Source of the DNA: Triatoma infestans
Lineage: Eukaryota > Arthropoda > Insecta > Hemiptera > Reduviidae
DNA: 64,000 nt
Reading direction: 5' to 3'
Assembly (NCBI GenBank): GCA_011037195.1
Contig: JAAEAF010000637.1
Location: 1 to 64,000 of the forward strand
Position 1 is the stretch's first letter. Every line of letters begins with the position of its first letter. A program made the translations under genes and the position numbers. A model generated the notes under the pieces. That model was given only the letters and a program-made list of their open reading frames with translations, was not told the origin of the DNA and did not search any database. Shown one piece after another: positions 42,151-53,330 of the stretch.

Positions 42151-42930
42151 CACAACCAGTGTGTAACTTTTTATTTTTATTTTTATTGTTTTATTGAATA
42201 TTTACTATTTTAAAAATAAATATGCAACAAGTAAGTAGGCTAAGTGGAGATATAAACAATGACGTGATGGTCATGAATGATAGTTATCCAGTGACAAGTA
42301 CCATTAGTTACCTAGAAGGTCGCCAGGCCAAAGACGTATCAATAGCCTTGGCTGGATTGCCTGGAAGTGTGGTGGAGGAGAGAGTTTGGGCGAGAGGATT
42401 GAGATGAAGGGGGGGGTCTGCTGTGGAATTTCTTGTACCGGAGGTTTGCTATATCGTGGACAAAAGGAACCCTCAGATCTGTGTGGAAAAGTATGGTTGG
42501 AAACTTAATAAGGAGCATCGACTATGCATTGGAATATTTTGGACTGCTGAGGTTTGTATTTTGCTGAGTTTGGTACGTTTTGTGGTTCCGTAGAGTTCTG
42601 ATCCGTACATCCAGATGGGTACTAATAGTGAATTATAGAGTCGTCTTTTATTCTATAGAGTGAGTTTCGAGCGCTTGTCAAATATACTGAAACGGTTGTT
42701 GAAGGAAGTCCGTTTAAGTCTGGTGTGTCGGTTCTAGGTTAGTCGCTTGCCTCTAGGTATATAACCAAGATAACGACGTGGTCTGCCGGAAGGATAGAAG
42801 TGTTGAATAGATAAACGGAAGGGAGGAAGAACGTTTTTGTTTAAGATGAACCCAGTATGATGGGATTTGTTAGGGTTGATTTTTATTCTGCATTTTGTTA
42901 ACCCGGACACGGTATGTAACATTTGAAATT
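42150..42930 (-). pseudogene. Jockey-like retrotransposon 3' end
   Basis: Minus strand: INPNKSHHTGFILNKN then RYLGYIPRGKRLT (end of the RT region; YLG box), TRLKRTSFNNRF, YNSLLVPIWMYGSELYGTTK near 42575-42625, and a C-terminal part near 42420-42560 that matches the fragment at 45890. Ends in an A/T-rich tail (gttactttttatttttattt on the plus strand, about 42156-42185). The pattern 'PIWxYG...LxGT' is typical of jockey elements. Frame changes and stops are frequent. Confidence 0.7.
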
Positions 42931-42949
42931 TAATACCACAACTTCCCTC

Positions 42950-43538
42950 AAAACTACCTAAAAAAAAAATCTGTAAAATCGCACTTCCGGTTAACCAATT
43001 TTCTTCAAATTTGGAACTCCTACAATGCTTCTAAAGCATGTTAATATTATATAGATCAATGAAACACAACCGCTGGTCCAGCGGATCGGTGCCGGTTCGC
43101 GGAAAAATATCACTTGTACTCGAAGATATTTACCTGTCCGCGATAATAAAAAAATTCTTATTCAAAAAATAATAATAAAATTATAAACGATATTTTTTTA
43201 CATTATTGGCATAATTTCCGGATCTAGAATCCATAATTTTGTGTTTGAAGGTTGGTAACACCGGAATGTGCTCAATTTTATTTTTTTAAAAACAGCAATC
43301 CATCTCTATATGAGAAAGCAATGAAAATGTTACTCCCCTGCGTAGCAGCATATTTATACAAAGCAGGATTTTCATCTATGACGGTAATATAACATAAATT
43401 AAAAAAATCGGCTTTGTTCACCGCTCCGACTTATCTTGACTAATTTAGTACCCACAATATTGAAAAGTTAATTGAAGACGAGCCAGCAACAATCTTCTCC
43501 ATTAATATTATATGCCAAATAATCAAAAAATGTAGATA
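42950..43538. other. Spacer with S-repeat scrap
   Basis: About 42955-43050 is S-like (cgcacttccggttaaccaat). No gene recognised to 43538. Confidence 0.4.
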
Positions 43539-44371
43539 CAGTAAACTCCCGATTATCCATTGGCGGATTATCCATTCATGAATTTAATTTAAAAATTCAA
43601 CCCATGGATCAAGGGGTTATCTCATTAATGAAACGACATTACCGCAATGACCTTATTAAAAGCCTTCGTAAATGAATTTGTTGATTTGATTAAATTTTTG
43701 GGGAAAAATGACAATACTGGATGCGATACATGGTGTAACTTAATCTTGGAACAAAATAAAGCCAATAACACTCGTTCGATCGTGGAGGAAAATTCTACCA
43801 AATATAGAAGGTGATTTTTTGTTTTTTGGATTCTATGGAGCCCGAGACAAGTGAAATAGTACCTGAAGTGAGTGAGCTAATGGCAAATTTAGATGGCTTT
43901 GAAAATGTTGATGAGAAAATATTGAGCAGTGGTTAGAACATGATTCATGTGATGGAGGTTTTCAAATAATGAGTGACGCAGATATTATTTCCGATCTCAT
44001 TCATCCAGAAGGGCAAGAGAATGAAGCTGAAAGTGGGAGAAGAAGAAATTGTCAATCAATCGCATTAGTCACAAACACGGCCCTTAATTCTGTTGATACT
44101 TTGTTGGTGTACATCGACCAATGGGAATTCGAGTATAACGACATAATAGATCTTAGAAAAATTCGAACTGATATTAAAAAAAATCATTAAAAGATTCCTG
44201 CAAACAAGCCAAAAGCACAGATTTTCTTAAAAATGAGCATTATACATGTTAAAATAATTGTCTGCCTTAGAAATGTATAAATATGTTGTATTTTAGAAAT
44301 AAATATCCGTGTTTTTCGATTATCCATGCCTCTTCTCGCTATCATTAGCCCGGATAATCGGGAGTTTACTG
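43539..44371 (+). mobile_element. pogo/Tigger element, internally deleted
   Basis: An 833-bp element with inverted ends CAGTAAACTCCCGATTATCC and its complement GGATAATCGGGAGTTTACTG, flanked by TA (43537-43538 and 44372-44373). Tigger and pogo elements begin CAGTA/CAGT and use TA targets. Inside are two transposase pieces (separate entry). It is about a third of a full Tigger. Confidence 0.85.
43625..44190 (+). pseudogene. Tigger-type transposase C-terminal remnant
   Basis: First piece (about 43625-43810): LMKRHYRNDLIKSLRK, then LDAIHG and KPITLVRSWRKILPNIEG with frame changes, matching the segment after the DDE domain. Second piece (43905-44190): WLEHDSCDGG then SDADIISDLIHPEGQENEAE, ALVTNTALNSVDTLLVYIDQ and YNDIIDLRKIRTDIKK, matching the C-terminal tail of jerky/tigger proteins. 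The CENP-B DNA-binding domain and most of DDE are gone. Confidence 0.75.
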
Positions 44372-44679
44372 TATTTAATTTTGTAGCAATCAGGGAATGA
44401 TTTTTCGTTTTGTTTCTATATGGAATGATTTTCTGATTATTTTTTTTTATAATTTAGAGTGATTATAATTACTTATTTTTACATTATTTAAATATTATTG
44501 TAAGTAAATGATAATAAAAAATGTTACAAGTAATTTATATAACAGTTCTTTAATACCTAGTAAAGATTTTTTGTTAAAAAAACGACTAGTCTACGAAATT
44601 TTTTCAACAAATTTTACCGGTCCGAGAGCCAAAAAAGATTGAGAAACGCTGATATAGATGGCAGCACCATCTTTATTGA

Positions 44680-44900
44680 AGCAGTTCTTTGGAATTAAGC
44701 TTAACGCTACTGTTCCCACAGACAACCAAAAAATCCATTTTCTTGGGGGATTTTCTTGAAATGTTTCAGATAAATTTGATAGGTTATTTATGTGTGAAGA
44801 TATAATATTATACGAAGTACCTGAAGAAAAAATAAAATCTGGTGTGAAACACTCACACGGCTTTCTTACACGGCAAATAATACAATTTAGTTGACAAGAT
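44680..44900 (-). repeat. S-family modular repeat, 3' part
   Basis: Plus strand shows aaatctggtgtgaaacactc at about 44838 and acaatttagttgacaagat, the complement of the S 3' edge. Confidence 0.6.
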
Positions 44901-44929
44901 TTCATTGAAATAGTAATGGGGGTGTTTGT

Positions 44930-45797
44930 ATCTGCTCGGACAGCCAGGCTGCGTTGAAGGCGCTTAATTCATGTGTCTTCCACATTGGTGTTGGAATGTT
45001 CTAGAAGACGGGAAGATCTTTCTTCATTAAAGGATGTGGTTCTGCTCTGGGTTCCAGGTCATATGGGAATCTTTGGAAATGAGGAAGTGGATAGGTATGC
45101 CAAATTAGGTGCCTCTCTCCCTTTCATTGGTCCAGAGCCTGCTGTTGGTGTGTCTTCTGGCACATGTTTGTCGGGCTTTCAGACGTGGATGACCTCACAG
45201 CACTCATCCTTATGGATGAGTGCAGTGGGTTGTCGGCAGTCTAAAATGCTCATTGGGGGCCCGGACGGAGCTTTGAGTAGCGGGGTCCGATGTCTTTCAC
45301 GGACCTCCCTCAGACATCTGGTTGGATTCCTCACTGGGCATTGTGGTTTAAGGAGACATCTCTATACAATGGGACTCATGCCTGACCCCTTTTGTAGAGT
45401 TTGTGAGACGGAGGAGGAAACACCCTTGCATCTAATGATAGATTGTTTGGGCTGTGAGGAGATTAGGTTTAGGACCTTCGGCCGGAATAGGATATCGGTA
45501 GAGGATCTTAGGCCGTATCCTTTTAAGGTTTTGGTCCGATTTGTTCGGTCTGTGGTGAAACTTAGATTGTTAGAACCTGGGCCTGGATTTTCGTTCTAGT
45601 CTCAGTGGTTGTTATTCTTTAGAGGTAGCTATATGGGCCCTGGGAGGCTTTGGATAGCGTAGGGTTTGCCCTCCCCTTTTGTGAATAAACGGTTATAAAC
45701 TTTTTTTGGGCTGGCGATAAAAAAAAGGCAGTAGGGGTTGTAAAGTAATATGAGTGGGACTTAGTGGACGCATACTGTTTCAACCACCAAAGCTACC
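44930..45797 (+). mobile_element. 3' end of RNase H-bearing non-LTR retrotransposon
   Basis: Coding part 44973-45599 then a 3' untranslated region (ggttataaactttttttggg; tgagtgggacttagtggacg) ending ccaaagctaccagata at 45797. The same tail continues into (GATA)n at 38939. 5'-truncated. Confidence 0.75.
44973..45599 (+). CDS. Retrotransposon ORF2 C-terminal part: RNase H end and zinc knuckle
   Basis: A 208-codon open frame. Residues about 18-50 (DVVLLWVPGHMGIFGNEEVD) hold the last RNase H motif with the conserved H and the following D. Residues about 112-160 read LVGFLTGHCGLRRHLYTMGL then PFCRVCETEEETPLHLMIDC, a CX2CX8HX4C zinc knuckle. The order RNase H, TGH block, zinc knuckle is typical of R1/I/LOA-range non-LTR proteins. 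The start ATG is internal to the original protein, since the RT is missing; the frame is open from before 44960. Similar protein pieces lie at 40480 and 22655, but the DNA is too different for copies of one element. Confidence 0.8.
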   Translation: MSSTLVLECSRRREDLSSLKDVVLLWVPGHMGIFGNEEVDRYAKLGASLPFIGPEPAVGVSSGTCLSGFQTWMTSQHSSLWMSAVGCRQSKMLIGGPDGALSSGVRCLSRTSLRHLVGFLTGHCGLRRHLYTMGLMPDPFCRVCETEEETPLHLMIDCLGCEEIRFRTFGRNRISVEDLRPYPFKVLVRFVRSVVKLRLLEPGPGFSF

Positions 45798-45889
45798 AGA
45801 TAACATGCTACCATGCTATCAGCCATGCTGCCATGTATAAAATCATTCTTGTAAAGTTAATCTGGTAAAACAAAAACTATTATAATGTC
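45798..45889 (+). repeat. S-family repeat, left part of a split copy
   Basis: Shares accatgctatcagccatgct and cttgtaaagttaatctggta with 39637-39710. It continues at 47009 after a nested insertion; attataatgtc is duplicated at 45879-45889 and 47009-47019. Confidence 0.75.
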
Positions 45890-46315
45890 TAAAAGACGGC
45901 TCTATACTTTTCACTACTCGCACCCATCCGGATGTACGGACTAGAACTCTACGGAACCACAAAACATCGACGCATAGTCGATGTTCCTTATTAGGTTTCC
46001 ACCCATACAATCCACACACATCTGAAGATTCCTTTTGCCAACGATATAGCAAAGCTCCGGTAACAAGAAATTCCACAGCAGATTCCCTCTCCCTTCATTC
46101 CATTCATCTCGCCCAAGCTCTCTCCTCCACCACTCTTCCAGGCAATCCTGCAACGCGCTTGAAACGTCATTGGCCCCGCCAGTGACCTTCTGGGTGACTA
46201 ATGGTAGTTGCCACTGGATAACTACCATTCATGACATCTCCTATTAGCCTATGAACTTGTTGTATATTTTTTTATAAAGTTGTAAATATTCAATAAAACA
46301 ATTAAAAAAAATATA
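45890..46315 (+). mobile_element. Jockey-like retrotransposon 3' end, 5'-truncated
   Basis: Plus strand reads a broken version of the jockey protein end at 42150-42600 (SRCSLLGFHPYNPHTSEDSF; QALSSTTLPGNPATRLKRHW) then a tail caataaaacaattaaaaaaa. The left edge sits at an 11-bp duplication attatatgtc-like string (attataatgtc, 45879-45889); the right edge is beyond the MITE below. Confidence 0.75.
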
Positions 46316-46317
46316 TA

Positions 46318-46995
46318 CAGGGTGCCCCAAGGTATATGGATAACGACTTTTTCTCCGAACTTTTTTTTACAAGTTATGAATGAAAACATGATTCTTATAA
46401 GAAATTTCAAAATGATATTATAAAGGTTTTTTGATTGAATAAGAAGAAAAGTACTATTTTATTATAAATTTTACTCCCCATTAATTACAGGTCTTGCTCG
46501 AGCTGGCCCCCACCATTAGAGATGCATACACATGCTTTTTCCTGCCAATTGTACCTTACGACCAAAGAAATACATCTCTAATGGTGGGGGCCAGTTCGAG
46601 CAAGATCTGTAATTATTAATGAGAAGTAAAATTTATAATAAAATTAGTACTTTTCATCTTATTCAATCAAAAAACCGTTATAATATCATTTTGAAATTTC
46701 ATATAAGAATCATGTTTTCATTCATAACTTGTAAAATATCACTCACAGAAAAGAAAACCGTTCAAGTAAATTTTTCTCACAAAAAATAGAGGAATCTATT
46801 TCTTAAATAAAAATCACACCTCCCTATTTGAAAAAAATGATGTTGGTGCCTGGAATCATCAAAACAAATTTGCAAATAATTTTTTGGTTTTCTAAGAAAA
46901 AAAACTACGGGGACACGTATTTTTTAGTTGTTTTTTTTTCTAGCTATCTTAGTTTCCGAGAAAAAATCTTTATCCATATACCTTGGGACACCCTG
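46318..46995. mobile_element. TA-inserted MITE with foldback structure
   Basis: A 678-bp element with ends cagggtgccccaaggtatat and its complement atataccttgggacaccctg, flanked by TA (46316-46317 and 46996-46997). The inner arms about 46365-46540 and 46560-46738 are also inverted (acaagttatgaatgaaaaca with tgttttcattcataacttgt; ggtcttgctcgagctggccc with its near complement). No transposase. Ends and TA target suggest mobilisation by a Tc1/mariner-type transposase. The frame 46828-47082 is incidental. Confidence 0.8.
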
Positions 46996-47008
46996 TATAT
47001 ATATATAT

Positions 47009-47370
47009 ATTATAATGTCATTTTCAGTCGGCTATTCCGGTTGATGGATATTTCATCAAAAACTTTATTTTCAGTCATTTAGAAAAATTTGACCCGCTTG
47101 CTATACTCTTAATTCTTATTGCCAGGAGTAAAAAAGTTGGGGGAAAAAGTAAAAAAAAAAAAAAACTAAGTTATATTATGACTCACCTCAAATGCATTGC
47201 TAAAATTCCGAGTTTGACTAAAACCTTCAAGAAATTTTTTTTTTTTTTTTTGTCAGTTTATCATTTTTATTTGAAACATTTTTCCGGGAAAATTTCATCT
47301 TCGAAGAATCTGGACTTTATATTTCAAATGTTATTCGAGTTTGTTCAATTGGCGCTATCTTCTGGAACTA
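47009..47370 (+). repeat. S-family repeat, right part of the split copy
   Basis: attataatgtcattttcagt then ggctattccggttgatggat, atttcatcaaaaactttatt, gccaggagtaaaaaagttgg as at 39720-39880. Joins to 45798-45889. Confidence 0.7.
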
Positions 47371-48655
47371 CAATGTAATGACTTGAAGCATTGCCAGCCA
47401 TATTATATATGAGTAGCACACAAAACTAAATAATAATTACAAGTTTAAAAGGGAAAATTTGTCAATGTTTTCCGATTCTATATTAACTACAATATAGCGA
47501 AAAGTCGCATAAAATTTTCACAATAGCTTTTCCTTTTTCCACAAAGTAAAAATAGTTGATAAAGTCGAAAAAAACATTTTAACAGTTAAACTCATAAAAA
47601 AGTTTTACAAATCTAGGAATACAATAATAATGTTATCATTATCTTTAACATCTGTACCAAATCTTTAGAATGCTATATCCTACTTTTTGTTGTGTAATTT
47701 TATCTTTCTTTTTTTCTTTTTTTTTCCACACTTTTAATGTGTAAAAGTTTATAAATGTGTACATTGGGTTAAGAAATAGGGTACACGATGTTTTGTTTAC
47801 AAGTAGGGTTGGGATTATGTGGGTGTTTATACCTTAAAGTGAGTGAGAGTGTTGAGGTAAGAGGTTTTATATGGGTTGCTCTCTTGTTGATGTGTATATA
47901 TGTGTGTGTGAGTGCTTGCATCTTCGCTAGCAACAGTTAAGGTGTTATTAGTGTAGTAGTAATGCTGTTTCCCTCAACTCCCTTAGGAATCTTAGGGAGT
48001 TTGAGTTTGCAGTTGAAATCATATAATGTTGTTCTTCCAGTAACACCTCTTCTCTTCTTGTAAAACCAGCCAAGCCCCTCTTACAGTTGCTCATCATATC
48101 TCTTTCCTTTTCTGGTATTACTCTCTTGCCTAGTTAGTACATTACTCTACAGTAGGGACTTATTAAAACACATTGCAACTTGGAAGCGAAATGTTCCCTA
48201 TAGAAAACATATATATACACATACACACACACACCTACACAAAAACCACCCTTCCAACTCTTGTCGCTTTACTCCCTAACCTGTGTTTCAGTAACCACTC
48301 TTAGCTCTGCTTTCATACTCCTCACAAAATATACAGCCCACTACAGCTTACACAATCCTACTGTTTATCTCTTACTTGCTCGCCATTTTGAATGAATATA
48401 ATGACTGTAAACTTAGTAAGGACTTTACATTTTCTACATAAGTATACTTGCTAAAGAATATACATAATATATATATACCTATCTACTATCATTGTTTATT
48501 TAAATCTTTAAAAATACTAAGAATAAACTATTTACTAGATTATATTCCTGACAATTTCGGTTCAATGAAAATTGTAAATGATAGCAGAGATGTTGATAGA
48601 TGAATGAGGCGATTGATCATGAACACACAACTGATAATACTAGAGCTATATGATA
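47371..48655. other. Spacer without recognised feature
   Basis: No gene recognised. TG-rich and CA-rich short runs occur near 47896-47912 and 48217-48232. Confidence 0.4.
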
Positions 48656-48659
48656 TTTA

Positions 48660-49200
48660 TTTATTTATTTTATTTTTTTATTAACAAACGGCATAAGCCT
48701 TATGGTTGAAATCATTACAAGTGATACATAAAAATAATAATAGTAATGTAATAAGTGCACATTTAAGGCACAATAGATCTTTCAGGTCGCAGTGCAATAA
48801 TCCCCTACAAAAATCTACGTGCACATTTAACAGTAAAACTTCAAGTAGTGAAAAAATGTTTCTTGAAAAGTCCAGACGCCATTTGGAAATCCACATCACT
48901 AGGAATATACTCATTCCATGAACTGCATATTCTACAAATGATGTCAGCGTTGAACAGCGCATTAGTCTTAACGGCAAGGACCACGAAATGCGAAGTACTG
49001 CGCAAGCAGCGAGGTGGTACATGAAAAGGAATGGCAGCAAGTAGTGCCATGCAATCAGTTTCAACATTCAAGAGCTTCTTTAAGAATAGAAGACCAGCAT
49101 TACGTCTTCTAGACTCTAGAGAGCAGAAATGAGTAGCACCGCTGGATAACCTTTTGTTAAAAGTCCTAATAAAACGGGTTTGTATAGCTTCCGGTTAGTA
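48660..49200 (-). pseudogene. Non-LTR retrotransposon 3' end
   Basis: Minus strand 49071-48841 reads PFHVPPRCLRSTSHFVVLAV, KTNALFNADIICRICSSWNE and MASGLFKKHFFTT with a stop, resembling the conserved end of jockey/CR1-type reverse transcriptase proteins. The rest to 48660 is 3' untranslated sequence ending with (TTATT)-type tail at 48657-48690 on the plus strand. A 52-bp SINE-1 tail is inserted in it. Confidence 0.6.
48767..48818 (+). mobile_element. SINE-1, 52-bp 3' end only
   Basis: Flanked by the exact 12-bp duplication gtgcacatttaa (48755-48766 and 48819-48830). The insert starts ggcacaatagatctttcagg and ends cagtgcaataatcccctaca...aatctac, matching the last ~50 bp of SINE-1 at 17785-17834. 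Confidence 0.85.
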
Positions 49201-49789
49201 TATGAATCTATATGATACTCCTATATAGATATGTGTTATTCAGTTATGTGCTCCAATTTATTTTTTCTTCTTCCTAGATCACATAGTGGGGGAGGGGACC
49301 TTTCTTGGTTTAAGTGGAGCGAAACTAAAACCCCGAAGGGCAAAATATGAAATAGGATGATGGTAAAAGCGTTGTAGAGTCCCTGTGACATTTTACCTTT
49401 TATGGCCTGGGTTGAAGGTGATAACCATACCTACTGCTTTCACACCTTATTGTTTTGCAAGGTTTAGGGGTTGGAGTTGATAGGAAGAAGTGTTTTGGCA
49501 TTTAAGGGTTGCTTCTCATAGGCCCAATAGTATGAGATAGAAAAGACAGGAGTGAGAGAGAAACATGCTGCTGAACGGTTTATATTACATTCCATCCTTT
49601 CTAACATCACATTTCATAATGCTATTTTAGCTTCGCTTTTTCATTTTGTTTTTTTTTTTCAACGCCGAACCATCCTTATATATTTTATGAAAAAAGAAAA
49701 GAATTTATGAATAAGCAATTAAAAATAATATTTTGACTATTTTTAACTATAGTTTTTTTCTGAGATGACAAAAGTGTTGCGTAATTATT

Positions 49790-50160
49790 ATTATTTTTAT
49801 CAAGTTTTCACCGGAAATATCCGTTGTATGTATGTGAACAGCATAGATCAAAAACGAAAAATCGTAGAAAGTTCACCTAAACTTGATATTCCGTTTATGT
49901 ATCACAAAGGGATCAGACAGTAGGTTATCTGTCAAAATTGCTCAATCGGAAGTACCACTTTACTGAATTTTTTTTTTTTTTTTACTTTTTTGCGATTTTC
50001 TCAAAAATGACTGAATCGGTTTTCTTTAAACTTGGTATATCAACTAGACATACAAACAGCTACAACTTTTATTTGAAACATTTCTTCAGGAAAATTCATT
50101 CAAGGGCAGTTTTGGGAGAGAGATGGGTTTACGGTTTCCTCTAAAGTGCTACTTTACTTT
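49790..50160 (+). repeat. S-family modular repeat, 5' part
   Basis: gtatgtatgtgaacagcata, cgaaaaatcgtagaaagttc, cgattttctcaaaaatgact, aaaattcattcaagggcagt. Contains a T run at 49968-49982. The frame 49938-50144 is incidental. Confidence 0.65.
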
Positions 50161-51530
50161 ATTACACAATTGTATTATATAAATAATACACCATCTGCCT
50201 TTTTGTACTTGGAAACTGGTCTGATGCCACTCTATTTGTACACCCTCAAGTTGCATCATAATTATGTTTGTAAAATAATTGCACTTGTCAGACGAACGAG
50301 TTACCAAAAAATTAGCCCAGCAAATTATTGCAAATAAGCTTTCTTGGTATAAAGTAATTGTTGAAATGGCAAACAGTCTTGATGCAGGTGTAATGACGTG
50401 GAAAGTCATACCAATGTCAAAGTGGTCCCAGCCAGCTGCTATCTTAACAAAGGATGGCAGTAATAAAAGAGCAATTTATAACCAGCGACCTAGCAGGCCG
50501 CCGTCTTCAAGACAATGCCGGCCAAACAAACAACAAAGCCCTTTTCAATACTTTACATCAAAGCAAGCACCGATAAGGTTGGCCACTGACCTAAATAAGG
50601 TCAGCAAACTACGAAGGTCGCACAAGGTCGCACACTAGGACAGATGTCTTGGTGTGAGTGTGGCCAACACCGTTATATAAACTCTATCATATACAACTAG
50701 AGGATCATTATATCTTATACGACGATACGAGCACGTCCATATACACGAGCAGCAGTTTACGCGACTATACACAGTTTCATTTAAACATATTATCTTTTAA
50801 TAGTGCATCTTAGTTCGTTTATTTTATCATTCTAATTTATTACTTATTTATCTTCTATTTATTCCTAAGAATTTTGCTAGTTATTAGTTACCATTTATAC
50901 GTTAAAATTATTGTTAAAATACAGTTTATTTTTATAAAATCCCTATTAATAATTCGATGCACTAACTTCCAAAATCTCTCAACTAACTTCCGCCCTCTTC
51001 AAGACATCTACTACATCAGGAATCACATCAAACGATTCCATTACATAGGTAAAGAATTGACATTGAATAATATACAAGAATGGGGAAGCATATTTGTAGA
51101 AATGCGTAATAAGCTGGATAGGAATTTAAGAGAGAAGTTTGTATTTGAAATGAATAAATTTACCTTCTATACGCATTATAGTGAACTGTCATTTAATCCG
51201 GATAGAAATAATTATTTGCATAGTGGTATGTCCTTATTAAATATTAGATGGTACTGCAAAGATTAGAAGTGGTACATTAAGACTAAATTGTTTGCCATAT
51301 AATAGTAATTCCTGTGATCGCTGTCCGCTTTGTAATGCTGAGGAACTGGAAACACTACATCATTTTTTAGTTGACTGTCCAAGACTTGAACATATTAGAC
51401 TTGGAAATTAAAAAAATACAAATATCCACCCAGGAAATGCTAAATCTACTAAATGGTAGTGATTGGTACGCTTTGATTGGTTATGCTACAAATGCCTACC
51501 CATTTAGAAAAATATGAATTTGTAAATTAA
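50161..51530 (+). pseudogene. Older relative of the 6.3-10.9 kb retrotransposon, 3' part, split by a solo LTR
   Basis: Left piece 50195-50388 reads FLYLETGLMPLYLYTLKLHH, then after a frame change QQIIANKLSWYKVIVEMANS. This matches YLETNLAPTFLYTFKLHLNY and EIIKRKIFWYKNWE of the better copy at about 9820-9980. Right piece 51046-51410 ends RSGTLRLNCLPYN then CDRCPLCNAEELETLHHFLV near 51316-51375, matching the zinc knuckle at 10267-10323. The 657 bp between are a solo LTR. Confidence 0.8.
50389..51045 (-). mobile_element. Solo LTR, family LTR-A, copy 3
   Basis: On the minus strand it starts TGTAATGGAATCGTTTGATG and ends CACGTCATTACA. Flanks are cagg (50385-50388) and tagg (51046-51049), a 4-bp duplication with one change. 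A TATA box gtttatataacgg is clear on the minus strand at about 50676-50688. The frames 50279-50638 and 50874-51266 run through it by chance. Confidence 0.85.
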
Positions 51531-51959
51531 ATAATAACATTATCAACAATTGTAGTGGTGTTGACGCTATTCTATTGTAGTGGATAAAAAAATAAAATAA
51601 AAATATTAAACTTCATAAATAATTAATTTATTACGAAGTATAATTATAGTATTTTATTAAGATTTATATTTATAATTTAATAGTATAAATAAGATCAGTT
51701 TTCGTGAATTTCTCCATAGCTTTTCGTTTATAATATATTTGATTTCTTCCTTTGTTTGTTATGTATTTTTCTTAAGATATAGTAAGATGGCTTAGTATTA
51801 TTTAATCATATACCTGTTCCTGCCTGCGACATGGTATCACAAGCAGACAGTCTTTATGTTTCTTGCTAAAAGTTTGTTTGTTGTACTTAATTGTATATTG
51901 CACTAACGTAGATAAAAAAAAAAAAAAAAATAATAATATAATATAAATAATATTAATTA

Positions 51960-52350
51960 GAATTAAATTTGTTATTGTAATTCCAAGTTTCAAGAAAATT
52001 AATAAACCGGAAGTGTATTTTTATTGAAGATTTTTTCAGGTTTTTGGAATATTTTTCCATAAAAAAACCCGACGAATTTCATTAAATTTTGTTGACTAAC
52101 TATAAAGTTTGTCAATTACAACTTTGAAAAGTGGAATGACAGAAAGTTATTTGAGTGTTTCACATCAGATTTCTTTCTTTTTTTTTTTTTTTCCTAGATA
52201 TTTTATTAAAAACTTCCTTATTGCCAGGGTCTGTTTCCGTCTGTAAATTTCATATACTAAAAGTTTCCCACAATTAGTAAAATAAATCTCTAATAATACT
52301 AACCAAAATCTAGTGTGACTCACAAACACGACTTTCTCTTACTGCAGTTA
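51960..52350 (+). repeat. S-family 3' ends, two pieces
   Basis: About 51985-52175 carries caagaaaattaataaaccgg, acaactttgaaaagtgga and gagtgtttcacatcagattt. A minus-strand 3' edge (aaaatctagtgtgactcaca) lies at about 52306-52350. Confidence 0.55.
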
Positions 52351-52670
52351 GTACGTCTATATAAAATATATCTATATACATTAAAACGAAAAATTTGAGG
52401 TAGATTTCCAATTTTACTCATTTGTTTTAACATATAGAGATTGTGTGTGGGAAGACAAGTACCTACCCAGATAGATAGTAGAATCATTACATTGCAGGTT
52501 TAGATAACAGCGCAAATAACATTTAACCAACCTCAAATAAAATTTATATGTAACGTCACAAATTCCCTAGAAAACGGCATAAATGTTTTAAATAAAAGTG
52601 ATACGTTTATATCTGTAAAATTACGTAATTTCTCATGTTTAAAGGAAATTGTTGTAGTAATATTTATAAT

Positions 52671-52990
52671 GGAGTTGTTGAGGAGAGAAATTGGGATTGA
52701 TTAATTAGACGAGATATGAAAACACTGTTATAATATAACTATAAGTTTACACAAACTGCACTGGACTTGTAATGATTTTATAGAATAAAGGGTTAGAATA
52801 GAGTTATGACACGATGCAATGTATATGGTTGAATCTGATAGATAGATGTCTAGATCTCTCACTGGCTTATATACAGGTTCTCCCCACTCTAGCCTGCTTA
52901 AGACACAGAGTACTAGAGAGAGTCCGTTTTCTCTCAGTCTGGCTTGTGTTCTCTCTCTTGCCGTTACATATTCGATGAAAATCCCCCCCC
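52671..52990 (+). repeat. LTR-like repeat (family LTR-D)
   Basis: Starts gttgttgaggagagaaattg and shares order with 38088-38385 (acactgttataatataacta; cacaaactgcactgg; ggttctccccactctagcct). TATA box cttatatacagg at about 52865-52876. No flanking duplication recognised. The minus-strand frame 52728-52997 is incidental. Confidence 0.45.
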
Positions 52991-53029
52991 CACACACAAA
53001 AAAAACCTCAAAAACTATTCTATAAAGAC

Positions 53030-53330
53030 ATTAACTTTCGATTAATCGATTATCATAAAATTTGGAATTCTAGCAATGCTTCTAATATTTAATAATATAT
53101 TAGTATGATATTGTGTGTGTGGGGGGGGACACAAACACATTGCATTGAAGTAGAACACTTTTGAGGATTTAATCAAACTATTCAAACAGGTGGATGAATT
53201 TTGCCTGAAATCTTCGGGTTTGATGCGATGCTCAAGTTTTAATCTTAGGTTTAGTTAAAAAGGCCACTTTTTTGGACTCAGGGGACCTCAAAACTGATGT
53301 CTATTCCAGTGAGAACTCGATATCGAAAAT
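53030..53330 (-). repeat. S-family 5' edge
   Basis: Plus strand ends ggactcaggggacctcaaaa near 53274-53295, the complement of the S start, preceded by diverged module sequence (gatgaattttgcctgaaatc). Confidence 0.6.

Noticed and set aside
50279..51266. Two unknown proteins (119 and 130 codons)
   Set aside because: The frames cross the ends of a solo LTR with target duplication. Their parts are a retrotransposon relic and non-coding LTR.
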